In this document: piece by piece, positions 1 through 7,249 of the stretch
Numbering within the stretch: the first letter of the stretch is position 1
Layout of the letters: every line of letters begins with the position of its first letter
Assembly: GCA_902494065.1 (NCBI GenBank)
Contig: CABURZ010000029.1
Coordinates: forward strand, 1-14,640
Length of the DNA stretch: 14,640 bases
DNA from: an uncultured Sneathia sp.
GTDB lineage: Bacteria; Fusobacteriota; Fusobacteriia; Fusobacteriales; Leptotrichiaceae
Direction of reading: 5' to 3'
Position numbers and translations under genes: made by a program
Notes under the pieces: model-generated
What the model was told of the DNA's origin: nothing
Databases searched by the model: none
The model's input: the letters and a program-made list of their open reading frames with translations, nothing else

Positions 1-86
1 TCAACAAAATTTATTAAACTAAATACTAAATTTTCAAAAGCTACTGGTATGGCTATTTTCAAAATTCTTTTATATATATTTTTCAT
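1..86 (-). CDS. MATE-family efflux transporter, N-terminal fragment
   Basis: This is the first 28 codons of a gene that runs off the low-coordinate edge. It starts at ATG (84-86), one base after the stop codon of the nuclease gene, and an AAAAGGAT ribosome-binding site lies inside the end of that gene. The visible protein begins MKNIYKRILKIAIPVAFENL and continues into a hydrophobic stretch ending in SLINFV. This matches the usual start of MATE multidrug and toxin extrusion transporters, a short basic tail followed by 'ALPVxLENL...SLVxxVD' in the first membrane helix. MATE proteins export cationic compounds using Na+ or H+ gradients. Only the first helix is visible, so the substrate and subfamily cannot be judged. 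Another multi-helix permease remains possible. Confidence 0.62.
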   Translation of the reverse strand, partial: MKNIYKRILKIAIPVAFENLVFSLINFV

Positions 87-87
87 T

Positions 88-888
88 TTAATCCTTTTCA
101 TTGTCTAATTCTATAAATATTAATAGATGATCTGAAATATATTTTCTTATGTCCTCATAGTTATTTTGTGTAAAATTATATACCCCATACCTTTTGGTAA
201 ATGACTTTAAATTATTTAAATTTAAAAATATATTGTCATATGAATTAGCAAGTCCTTTTTTTGATAATGTAGTTTTATCTACATTAGGATTTAATATATT
301 TACTAAATTATATCTTTTTTTCAAATTATTAAATGCACTATCATTTGCAGGCAAATTAAAATCACCTAAAATCAAAATATCATCTTGCTTAGTTTTATTG
401 TAAAAATATTTATATACATCAGCATATTTATTAGCTTCATATGCTCTTTTTAACTCATTATCGCCAAAAACTGAATGAACTGGTATAAGTATCATATCTA
501 ATTTATTTGATTTTATATAAAAAGCTGATGGTTCTCTTATGAAATCATCATCTATATCTTTATAAACACCAAGATTTTTTATCTTATCCACCTTATTTTT
601 TTTGTAAATTATTGCATAATGCTCTTTATATTTTTTTGTACCAACTTTATCCGATAAAACATAGTCATAATTATCTAAATGAGATTTTAATATTTCTATG
701 CCTTTTTCATTCATAACTTCTTCTAATGCAATTATATCAAATTTTGATATGATTTTAGCTAATGAATTATAGTCTTTTTTTGATTCACCTAACCTTGCAA
801 CATTAAAACTTGCTAACTTTATTTTTTCTGAATAAGCTAGTGTTGTAATTATCATCATTATTAAAATAATAATTTTTTTCAATTTCAT
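88..888 (-). CDS. Exported endonuclease/exonuclease/phosphatase (DNase I-like) family protein
   Basis: The 266-aa protein has an N-terminal signal peptide: lysines, a hydrophobic core at about residues 6-18, and a likely cleavage after AYS at 18-20. It is therefore probably secreted or periplasmic. The rest has the EEP fold pattern: SFNV (N29), ALEEV (acidic metal ligand near 56-57), IPVHS (H138), GDFN (D176, N178), SYDNIF (D218) and a final SDH (D253, H254). This is the full catalytic set of the DNase I / exonuclease III superfamily, so metal-dependent hydrolysis of DNA or another phosphodiester is likely; secreted bacterial DNases are the nearest match. The ATG at 888 has AAGGA only about two bases upstream. 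The TTG at codon 3 (880-882) is better spaced and could be the true start. The gene follows a candidate terminator after efp and abuts the MATE gene. The physiological substrate is unknown. Confidence 0.8.
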   Translation of the reverse strand: MKLKKIIILIMMIITTLAYSEKIKLASFNVARLGESKKDYNSLAKIISKFDIIALEEVMNEKGIEILKSHLDNYDYVLSDKVGTKKYKEHYAIIYKKNKVDKIKNLGVYKDIDDDFIREPSAFYIKSNKLDMILIPVHSVFGDNELKRAYEANKYADVYKYFYNKTKQDDILILGDFNLPANDSAFNNLKKRYNLVNILNPNVDKTTLSKKGLANSYDNIFLNLNNLKSFTKRYGVYNFTQNNYEDIRKYISDHLLIFIELDNEKD

Positions 889-899
889 CTTCCTTTTTA

Positions 900-927
900 A
901 AAATTAGCTAGGTAACTAGCTAATTTT
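900..927 (-). terminator. Perfect 12-bp inverted repeat at the end of efp
   Basis: The arms AAAATTAGCTAG (900-911) and CTAGCTAATTTT (916-927) are exact reverse complements around a 4-base loop. The efp stop codon (920-922) lies inside the right arm. Read on the minus strand, the hairpin ends in a run of T shared between stem and tail, followed by TAAAAAGGAAG, the ribosome-binding site of the nuclease gene. It could be a weak intrinsic terminator or attenuator separating the housekeeping operon from the nuclease/MATE pair. The stem is AT-rich and the U-tract short, so readthrough is plausible. Confidence 0.5.
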
Positions 928-1498
928 GATTTGCTCTTTCTATGTATTCTCCAGTTCTTGTATCAATTTTAATTTTATCTCCTATTTTACAAAATAAAGG
1001 AACTTGTAATTGATATCCTGTATTAATAGTAGCAGGTTTAGTTGCTCTTCCTATAGTATCTCCTTTAAGACCTGGTTCTGTATAAGTAATCTCTCTTATA
1101 ACTGTATTAGGTAATTCAACACCAACTGGTGTTCCTTCATACATTAGTACTTGTATAATCATTTCTTCTACTAAATAATTAACAGCATCTCCTAAATCAT
1201 CTTTTTGCATACTAATTTGTTCGTATGTATTATTATCCATAAAATTGTATTCACCATCTGATTCATATAAGAATTGCATTTGATATCTGTCTAACATAAT
1301 ATCATCCATAATTTCAGTTGTTAAAACTATTATTTCTTGTGTTTTCCCACTAATTAAATCTCTTATCTTAAATTTCATTTCAGCTGCTCTTTGTCTTTTA
1401 CCTGATGTTGATTGGTGTCTTTCAGCTTTTAATATAATATAAGGTACTCCATCTTTTCTATAAGTACTTCCTTGTCTTAATTCCATTGCTGGCTTCAT
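920..1498 (-). CDS. efp: Translation elongation factor P
   Basis: The 192-aa protein is full length for EF-P, which binds between the ribosomal P and E sites and relieves stalling at proline stretches. An N-terminal KOW-like domain (about 1-64) is followed by two OB domains. Conserved family stretches include MELRQGSTY near the start, LGDAVNYL in the middle, TYTEPGLKGDT (about 138-148), KPATINTGYQLQVPLF and the C-terminal KIDTRTGEYIERA. The tip loop of domain I is atypical: instead of the PGKG lysine loop or the SGRN arginine loop it reads STSGKRQRAAEMKF at 30-43. The start is firm, with AGGAGG eight bases before the ATG. It is the last gene of the long operon, 17 nt after the SIMPL gene. No recognisable EF-P-modifying enzyme (EpmA, EarP, YmfI) is in the window. 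Confidence 0.95.
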   Translation of the reverse strand: MKPAMELRQGSTYRKDGVPYIILKAERHQSTSGKRQRAAEMKFKIRDLISGKTQEIIVLTTEIMDDIMLDRYQMQFLYESDGEYNFMDNNTYEQISMQKDDLGDAVNYLVEEMIIQVLMYEGTPVGVELPNTVIREITYTEPGLKGDTIGRATKPATINTGYQLQVPLFCKIGDKIKIDTRTGEYIERANQN

Positions 1499-1515
1499 AT
1501 AAATTTCCTCCTAAT

Positions 1516-2151
1516 TTAATTTATTTCATATGTAACTGTTACATTAACAGTTGCTTTTTCATCATTTATAGAAATTTTATCTTGTTTTATTTTAACTAAA
1601 TTCCCTAAACTTTTTGAATTTTCTTTAACAATACTATATGCTTTATTTCTTGCATCTTTTGTTGCTTGATTTATTAAATTTTCTTCATTAATATTACCGT
1701 ATACAAAATTTAAATCACTTAAACTCATTTCAACATATTGAGCAGTAAATCTGTTAACTGACTCTCTTATTTTTTCAATATCTTCTAATTTATTTGCTTT
1801 AAACACATATGTTGCATGAATTTTATATGATTGTATAGTTTTACCGTCTGATTTTACAACAGATTCTAAATTCATGGTTTCTTTTGTATACTTGTATTCT
1901 ATATTATTTGATAATCTATCTTCTAAATTATATAAATTATTATATGCTGCATCAATATCTTTGGCACTAGTTTGTATGTCTATAAAGAAGCTATATTCCT
2001 TTATAGGCCTTGTAACATTTGCAGTTCCCTTTACTATTACAACATTACTCTTCTTATTAATTTTATCTATCGCATTAGAAAATATAGCAACAGATATTAT
2101 AAGACCTAATGCTAAGATGATAGAAATAACTATATCATACATTTTTTTCAT
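1516..2151 (-). CDS. SIMPL-domain (DUF541) membrane-anchored protein
   Basis: This protein of about 211 aa has one N-terminal membrane helix (about residues 6-26), probably an uncleaved anchor, and the rest is predicted to be extracytoplasmic. After the helix comes VVIVKGTANVTRPIKEYSF, the typical opening of SIMPL (DUF541) proteins, where a GxAxV(x)RP segment begins a series of beta strands. The C-terminal half has the family's ATKDARNKAYSIVKE helix and ends in alternating beta strands (ATVNVTVTYEI). Family members are periplasmic or surface proteins of poorly defined function. I place the start at ATG 2149-2151, which has AGGTGA five bases upstream. A GTG at 2158-2160 would add three residues but has no ribosome-binding site. 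The gene begins about ten bases after the metallo-hydrolase gene ends. Confidence 0.75.
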   Translation of the reverse strand: MKKMYDIVISIILALGLIISVAIFSNAIDKINKKSNVVIVKGTANVTRPIKEYSFFIDIQTSAKDIDAAYNNLYNLEDRLSNNIEYKYTKETMNLESVVKSDGKTIQSYKIHATYVFKANKLEDIEKIRESVNRFTAQYVEMSLSDLNFVYGNINEENLINQATKDARNKAYSIVKENSKSLGNLVKIKQDKISINDEKATVNVTVTYEIN

Positions 2152-2160
2152 AACTCTCAC

Positions 2161-2781
2161 CTAATAATACGTTCCATAATAATTTGAATATTCTTCTTGT
2201 ATAGTTGTATCTTGTCCATGTCCTGGATATACTGTTATAGATCCATCTAATCTTAAAAGTCTATTTAGACTATCTCTCATAGCTAATGCATCTCCTGTTG
2301 GAAAATCTACGCGTCCATAAGACATTTTAAACAATGTATCACCTGTAAAAATACAATTATCACTTTCATCAAAATAACAAACACTTCCTGAAGTATGACC
2401 TGGTGTATGTAACACTTTAAGATTAAAGACTGTATCCCCATCTTTTAATTCAATTATCTTTGCTTCTTTTAATACACTATAGTCTTGTCCATTAAAAATT
2501 CTAGATAATGATAAATTAGAATTAAATAATTTTTCTACATCTTCTTTTCCTATATATATTGGTACATTTTTAAATTTAAGTATATCATTTATACTTAAAA
2601 TATGATCAAAATGTCCATGTGTTATTAAAATTGCCTCTAGTTGTAACTCATTATCATTCATATATTTTAAAACTTCTTGTATATTATTCCCTCCAGGATC
2701 AATTATACAACATTTTTTATCACAAATTAACAAATAAATATTTTCTTCTAATACATTTGTTACAAATCGCTTTATTTCCAT
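2161..2781 (-). CDS. MBL-fold metallo-hydrolase, GloB/YcbL type
   Basis: The 206-aa single-domain metallo-beta-lactamase-fold hydrolase shows all metal ligands: THGHFDH at 54-60 (H55, H57, D59, H60), H129 in HTPGHTSGS, D148 in FTGDTLF and H188 in YPGHG. The sequence YGRVDFPTGD following FTGDTLF is typical of short glyoxalase II-like proteins, which lack the C-terminal glutathione-binding helices of true GloB. The substrate is probably a thioester or related small metabolite, but the sequence does not fix it. The protein is cytoplasmic, with no signal peptide. The gene follows mscS by about 11 nt with an AAAGGG ribosome-binding site and is followed directly by the SIMPL gene, so co-transcription is likely. 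Confidence 0.85.
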   Translation of the reverse strand: MEIKRFVTNVLEENIYLLICDKKCCIIDPGGNNIQEVLKYMNDNELQLEAILITHGHFDHILSINDILKFKNVPIYIGKEDVEKLFNSNLSLSRIFNGQDYSVLKEAKIIELKDGDTVFNLKVLHTPGHTSGSVCYFDESDNCIFTGDTLFKMSYGRVDFPTGDALAMRDSLNRLLRLDGSITVYPGHGQDTTIQEEYSNYYGTYY

Positions 2782-2792
2782 AAATGCCCTTT

Positions 2793-3623
2793 CTATTTAG
2801 ATAAATGAACATCTAATATATTATATGGAATATCTATTCCACTTTCATCAAATTTTTCTTTTATTGTTTCTAATAAATAATATCTAGCACTCTCATATTT
2901 ACCTTTTTTTATATGAACTTTAACATCAAAATCTAATGAAGATGCCCCTAAATTTGTAAGTCCTATTATAGGAGTAGAAATAGAATAATCAAAATATTCA
3001 CCTTTTTTCTCATCTATTATAGATAATATCAAATTTTTCACCTTTTGTATATCTTCTTTGTATGAAACTCCTATTTTTATATCTAATCTACGTAATTCAT
3101 TTATATCAATATTACGTATTTCATCGCTTATTATATTTCCATTTGGTATAATAATTTGTTCATTTTGTGCTGTTAACATAGTAGTATAAAAAATTTCAAT
3201 TTTTTTTACAGTACCTATGTATCCTCCAAACTCTATCAAATCTCCTGCTTTAAAGGGTTTAAATGTTAACAATATTATACCCCCAAAGATATTGTTTATA
3301 GTTTCTTTAAATGCAAATCCCAAAATTAATCCTAGTCCTCCAACTAGTGCAAAAATTCCACTAAAATTAATTCCTATAAGTTGTAATATAATAACAGCAA
3401 GTACTATTTTTATTAAAATTTTAGAAATAGAGTTAAAAAATGTTTCTACAACTTTTTCACGAAAAAGTTTTTCATTAACTTTTTTTATTCCTTTATAAAT
3501 TATAGTAGTTATTTTATTAAATAAAATTATTAAAATTAGTGCTATAATTATTTTAAAAAAATTTACTGTTGCATATTTTTTGATATTCTCATATGTCAAA
3601 AACTTGTATATTTCCTGTTCCAT
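2793..3623 (-). CDS. mscS: Small-conductance mechanosensitive channel (MscS family)
   Basis: The 276-aa protein is close to the length of E. coli MscS (286 aa). There are three membrane segments, at about 21-43, 66-86 and 88-120. The third is the glycine/alanine-rich pore helix, GGLGLILGFAFKETINNIFG. It is followed by GIILLTFKPFKAGDLIEFGG (beta domain), the conserved PNG (160-162) and a mixed alpha/beta C-terminal domain. The channel opens under membrane tension and releases solutes on hypo-osmotic shock. The start is supported by AAAGGGGGAAAA before the ATG. It lies 11 nt downstream of ychF and 11 nt upstream of the GloB-type gene, in the operon but with no obvious functional link to its neighbours. 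Confidence 0.93.
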   Translation of the reverse strand: MEQEIYKFLTYENIKKYATVNFFKIIIALILIILFNKITTIIYKGIKKVNEKLFREKVVETFFNSISKILIKIVLAVIILQLIGINFSGIFALVGGLGLILGFAFKETINNIFGGIILLTFKPFKAGDLIEFGGYIGTVKKIEIFYTTMLTAQNEQIIIPNGNIISDEIRNIDINELRRLDIKIGVSYKEDIQKVKNLILSIIDEKKGEYFDYSISTPIIGLTNLGASSLDFDVKVHIKKGKYESARYYLLETIKEKFDESGIDIPYNILDVHLSK

Positions 3624-3634
3624 TTTTCCCCCTT

Positions 3635-4738
3635 TTAAACATTGAATCTAAAGAACATAACATCTCCATCTTGTACTATATATTCTTTACCTTCAAGCCT
3701 CATTGCTGCATTTGTTTTTGATCCAGACCATCCTTTATACTCCATAAATTTATCGAATGATACAACTTCGGCCCTAATAAATCCTTTTTGTATATCAGTA
3801 TGTATTTCTCCAGCTGCATTTTGTGCATTAGTTCCATTTTTTATAGTCCATGCTCTTACTTCTTTTTCTCCTGCTGTAAAAAATGTTATTAGACCTAAAA
3901 GCTCATAACCTTTAGATATTAACCTATTAAGACTAGGTTCACTTACACCAAGAGATTCTATAAACTCTTGACGTAAATCTTCGTCTTCAATTTCTATTAA
4001 TTCTGATTCAACCTTAGCTGAAAATACTACAGTTTCACAATTATGTTTTTTTGCATATTCAATTACAGCTTGTACATGTTGATTAGAATTAGGATCAGAT
4101 AAATCATCTTCACTTACATTCAACGCAAACATCATAGGTTTAATAGTTAAAAATTGATATTGTTTTATTATGTTTATTTCATCTTCATCTAATTCTAAAC
4201 CTTTTAATAACTTTCCTTCTTCTAGATGCTTTTTACATTTTTCTAATGTATCAACCAAAAATTTTGTTTCCTTATTTCCACCACGAAGTAATTTTAAATT
4301 TTTAACTAAATTTCTCTCTATAGTTTCAAGATCTGAAAATATCAATTCATAATTTATTATTTCTATATCACGTATAGGATCTATTTTACCTTCAACGTGA
4401 ATAATATCAGAATTTTCAAAACATCTTACTACTTGACATATAGCTTGTGTATTACGAATATTGCTTAAAAATTGATTCCCAAGACCTTCACCCTTTGATG
4501 CTCCTTTTACTAGTCCTGCTATATCAACAAACTCTACTGTTGCAAAAACACTTGATTTAGGATTAATTAACTTTATTAACTCATCCATTCTTTTGTCTGG
4601 TACAGCAACTGTTCCTATATTAGGTTCTATAGTTGCAAAAGGATAATTTGCAGCTAGTGCATTTTGTGTTTTTGTTATTGCATTAAATAAAGTGGATTTA
4701 CCTACATTTGGTAGTCCTACTATTCCTATTGCTATCAT
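3635..4738 (-). CDS. ychF: Ribosome-binding ATPase YchF (OLA1 family)
   Basis: The 367-aa protein is full length for YchF/OLA1, an Obg-type P-loop protein that prefers ATP and associates with ribosomes, with roles in translation and stress responses. Motifs: the P-loop GLPNVGKST (8-16), switch residues in NYPFATIEPNIGTV (31-44), DIAG (72-75) and NVSE in place of the GTP-specific NKxD, as is usual for YchF. A central helical domain leads to a C-terminal TGS domain with FTAGEKEVRAW, the AGEIHTDIQKGFIRAEVV segment and a final DGDVMFFRFNV. The ATG overlaps the stop of the UDG-like gene by ATGA and has AAGGAG upstream, which suggests translational coupling. Confidence 0.97.
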   Translation of the reverse strand: MIAIGIVGLPNVGKSTLFNAITKTQNALAANYPFATIEPNIGTVAVPDKRMDELIKLINPKSSVFATVEFVDIAGLVKGASKGEGLGNQFLSNIRNTQAICQVVRCFENSDIIHVEGKIDPIRDIEIINYELIFSDLETIERNLVKNLKLLRGGNKETKFLVDTLEKCKKHLEEGKLLKGLELDEDEINIIKQYQFLTIKPMMFALNVSEDDLSDPNSNQHVQAVIEYAKKHNCETVVFSAKVESELIEIEDEDLRQEFIESLGVSEPSLNRLISKGYELLGLITFFTAGEKEVRAWTIKNGTNAQNAAGEIHTDIQKGFIRAEVVSFDKFMEYKGWSGSKTNAAMRLEGKEYIVQDGDVMFFRFNV

Positions 4739-5268
4739 TTATTTATTCTCCTTAAAATTTCAACCATTTCTTTTTTTTGCTTATTACTCAATCCTTTAAT
4801 TTTTGACATATCGTATAAGGGAATTAATAATATTCCATAAAAATCATAAGCTTTTCCTATACATTTTGATATATCTATAACTAATTTATTAGTATCATTT
4901 TTAGTATAATATTTATATAAAAAGTTAAATACGTCTTCGCCTATACATATAACATACTTAGGATTTACAAGATAAATTTCATCTAATAAATATTGTAATC
5001 CTTCTTTTCTCTGAGATTCCTCTATTAAATTTAGACTGAAATATTTTACCAAAAACGTTAAATAACATTTGTCTATATCTATATTAACAAAATCAAGAAT
5101 TTTCTTCAATACATTATATTCATTACTAGCTTTTATTTGTTTAGTTTCATTCATTTTTTCAGTTGGATGATCAAATACTACCATAATATCAGATTCTTTT
5201 TCACCCTCTCCAAAAAAAGTAGCCCCTTTTGAATATATTTTAATGCTTGTTTCTAGTTCATCCCACAT
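4735..5268 (-). CDS. Degenerate uracil-DNA glycosylase-like protein
   Basis: This 177-aa protein has the layout of a family 4/5 uracil-DNA glycosylase, but the motifs are eroded. It opens with WDELETSI, then FFGEGEKESDIMVVFDHP (18-35), which aligns with the 'VxGEGxxxADlMfVGEAPG' stretch. YLTFLVKYF (69-77) matches 'YITNvVKCrPP', and VNPKYVICIGEDVFNFL (101-117) matches 'irPKvIvaLGrxAaxxL'. The four Fe-S cysteines are absent (only C68, C108 and C136 remain, in other places), the GEAPG active-site motif reads FDHPT, and the late His-Pro motif appears replaced by LYDMSKI. It is therefore probably not an active glycosylase; it may be a structural relic or a DNA-binding protein of new function. It starts 7 nt after yycJ and overlaps ychF by four bases. 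Assignment rests on pattern only. Confidence 0.55.
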   Translation of the reverse strand: MWDELETSIKIYSKGATFFGEGEKESDIMVVFDHPTEKMNETKQIKASNEYNVLKKILDFVNIDIDKCYLTFLVKYFSLNLIEESQRKEGLQYLLDEIYLVNPKYVICIGEDVFNFLYKYYTKNDTNKLVIDISKCIGKAYDFYGILLIPLYDMSKIKGLSNKQKKEMVEILRRINK

Positions 5269-5275
5269 ATATTAC

Positions 5276-6043
5276 CTACTTTTTAAGTTTAAATAGCTTT
5301 GATGCTACTTGACTTGTTATATTTATTTTAATTCTATCATCTATCTTAGATTTTAATGTATTATACGCCAAATCTTCAGTATTATTTTCTCCACTTAAAT
5401 GTAGTAAAAATATTTCTCTTAATCTGTTATTTGAAATACTTGATAAAAAATTTGAAGATTCATCATTTGAAATATGACCAACATTACTTTTTACTCTATT
5501 TTTTAAACTCCAAGAATAAGTCCCTTGTAATAACATATCTATATCATAATTACTTTCAAAAGCAATAAAATCAGAGTCCATACATGCTTTTTTTACAATA
5601 TTTGTAATTTTTCCTATATCAGTTACATAAGACAATTTTTCATTTTCATAGTTAAATGTGTAACCTAAATTATGTGCTGAATCATGCATAACATCAAAAT
5701 TTTCAATTAAAACATTATCTAAGTATATCTTTCTGTCATTTAATAATATTATATTATCTGTATTAATATTATCCTGTTTTCTTTGCATCTGTAATAGTGA
5801 ATTTTTATGTATATATATAGGTATATCTAGTCTTCTTGAAATAACCCCAACAGATTTCATATGATCTGAATGATCATGAGTTATAAATATGGCGTCTATA
5901 TCTTCTAATTCTTGATTTATAGTTTTTAATTTTTCTCGTATTTTTTTTACACTATAACCTACATCAACCAAAATTTTTTTGCCACCTATTTCTATGTAAC
6001 TACAATTTCCTGCACTACCACTACCTAACACTGCTAATTTCAA
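5276..6043 (-). CDS. MBL-fold metallo-hydrolase, YycJ/WalJ-type
   Basis: The 255-aa cytoplasmic metallo-beta-lactamase-fold protein begins with LAVLGSGSAGNCSYIEIGG, which is diagnostic of the YycJ/WalJ/VicX group. Metal ligands: THDHSDH at 55-61 (H56, H58, D60, H61), a histidine at 120 or 124, D142 in VTDIGK, H190 in GHISN and H215 in LLHLSGEN. YycJ relatives have been reported as DNA exonucleases and, in Firmicutes, are encoded with the WalKR system; no such kinase is present here. The start is TTG (6041-6043): there is no in-frame ATG, AAAGGA lies about 11 bases upstream, and a TTG start gives the exact family N-terminus. The possible 36-aa peptide gene overlaps its first codons. The next gene follows after 7 nt. 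Confidence 0.88.
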   Translation of the reverse strand: MKLAVLGSGSAGNCSYIEIGGKKILVDVGYSVKKIREKLKTINQELEDIDAIFITHDHSDHMKSVGVISRRLDIPIYIHKNSLLQMQRKQDNINTDNIILLNDRKIYLDNVLIENFDVMHDSAHNLGYTFNYENEKLSYVTDIGKITNIVKKACMDSDFIAFESNYDIDMLLQGTYSWSLKNRVKSNVGHISNDESSNFLSSISNNRLREIFLLHLSGENNTEDLAYNTLKSKIDDRIKINITSQVASKLFKLKK

Positions 6044-6131
6044 TTTTACTCATTTCCTTTTCTATAGAATTAACTGAAATAGTATATACAATCCCTATTA
6101 TCAGTAATAATAATATAATTTTTTTTACCAT
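6021..6131 (-). CDS. Possible 36-aa single-pass membrane peptide
   Basis: An ATG (6129-6131) overlaps the final TGG-TAA of the yqeH reading frame and opens a 36-codon frame ending at TAG (6021-6023), inside the start of yycJ. The peptide begins MVKKIILLLLIIGIVYTISV: two lysines, then about 16 hydrophobic residues, then a short hydrophilic tail. This is the usual layout of a small single-pass membrane protein. The ribosome-binding site is weak, with AAAGG about 13 bases upstream. I do not recognise a family. Low-complexity AT-rich DNA easily produces short hydrophobic frames, so this could be chance. Its position filling the gap between yqeH and yycJ, with overlaps at both ends, is the main argument for it. 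Confidence 0.35.
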   Translation of the reverse strand: MVKKIILLLLIIGIVYTISVNSIEKEMSKIEISSVR

Positions 6132-7249
6132 ATCATTTCATCTTGCCTTTTGTGTGCATCTTTTATAGAATTTCTCACAGTAATTTTTAAATTTTTAGGA
6201 TATGTAATTACAAATTTTGCATCACATTTAGGCTCAATAACACCTAATCCATGTACATCTAATGCTTCATTTTGTAAAATTTCTATATCTTCAGTAACAA
6301 ATTCCTGGTTTAAATATTTTGTAGCCTCTTCTATTGATAATAAGGTAATAAAGCCATTATTTAATAATTCTTATGCCTTAGCCTCATTTGTTATATGAAA
6401 CTGAATGTTTTTTGATGCATATAAATCTAGACTACATTTATTTATTGCTTTTAAATAAATTAAATTTTCAAACATCAAATATTGATTTTCATTTATTTTT
6501 ACATTTTTCTTTTGTATCTTTTTGTTAGATAAAAGTAATACACTTTTATCACAAGGTATTAATTCATTCATTCTGCCTTTTGGAACTATCCCAGGTGTAT
6601 CTATAAAACTAATTTTCATATCTTTATATTTCACAGTAGTTTTAATTTCTCTTTTTGTTGTCCCTGAATATTTTGAAGTTGTAAGTTTATCTTTTCCTAT
6701 TAATCTATTTAAAATTGATGATTTACCTACATTTGAAGCCCCAACAACACATACGCTTATATTTTTTTTATCTCCTGCATAATCTTTAATTTTATGCAAT
6801 ATTCCATTAATACCATCCTTATTTTTTGCCGATACATAACAAAAGCTTTGAGGAAATATATTATTTTCTATTATTAATTCTCTAAACCATGCCGATATAC
6901 TAGGTTTTGTATAATAAGGTTCTAATATATCTAATTTATTTAAAATAACTATATTATCTTTTTCATCTAATAAATCTAAAATAGATGGTACCATAGATGA
7001 AGATATATCTACTATATCAAAAATAGCTAAAATTAAATCACTTTTTTTTATATTTTCTTTAACTATTTTTTCATATTCTTCTACGTCAGTCAATTCTTGT
7101 GGGACTATACCATAATTTTTTAATCTAAAGCAATTCCTACAAAGTATATCTCCTGTAACTAAAAGTTTTTCAAAAGGTACATATCCTTTTTCATTAATAT
7201 TATCACTTTGAAGTACTTGACCGCACCCTTTACATGTTTTTTTAGTCAT
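6125..7249 (-). pseudogene. yqeH: yqeH, circularly permuted ribosome-biogenesis GTPase, interrupted by an in-frame TAA
   Basis: Read from ATG 7249 the frame stops at TAA 6371-6373 (292 aa), then continues open in the same frame for 81 more codons to TAA 6125-6127. The full frame of 374 residues matches the length of B. subtilis YqeH (366). Before the stop: a zinc finger (C6, C9, C37, C40), G4 NKLD (104-107), G1 GASNVGKSS (170-178), and G3 DTPG (217-220), the G4-G1-G3 order of circularly permuted GTPases. After the stop, VHGLGVIEP, FVITYPKNLKITVRNSI and the residues around them resemble the C-terminal RNA-binding-like domain of YqeH (FSGLGWV ... VHVFVRRSL). YqeH acts in 30S subunit assembly. 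The N-terminal part may still be made, since its G motifs are intact. The second part has no in-frame ATG or GTG near its beginning. The gene overlaps xerC by 8 nt and has AGGGAGA upstream. Confidence 0.85.

Noticed and set aside
2152..2160. GTG start for the SIMPL protein at 2160.
   Set aside because: There is no ribosome-binding site before it, while AGGTGA is well placed for ATG 2151.
6371..6373. TAA reassigned as a sense codon in this organism.
   Set aside because: TAA ends several intact genes at their normal lengths in the same window (topA, xerC, nuclease), so a genetic code change is not supported.
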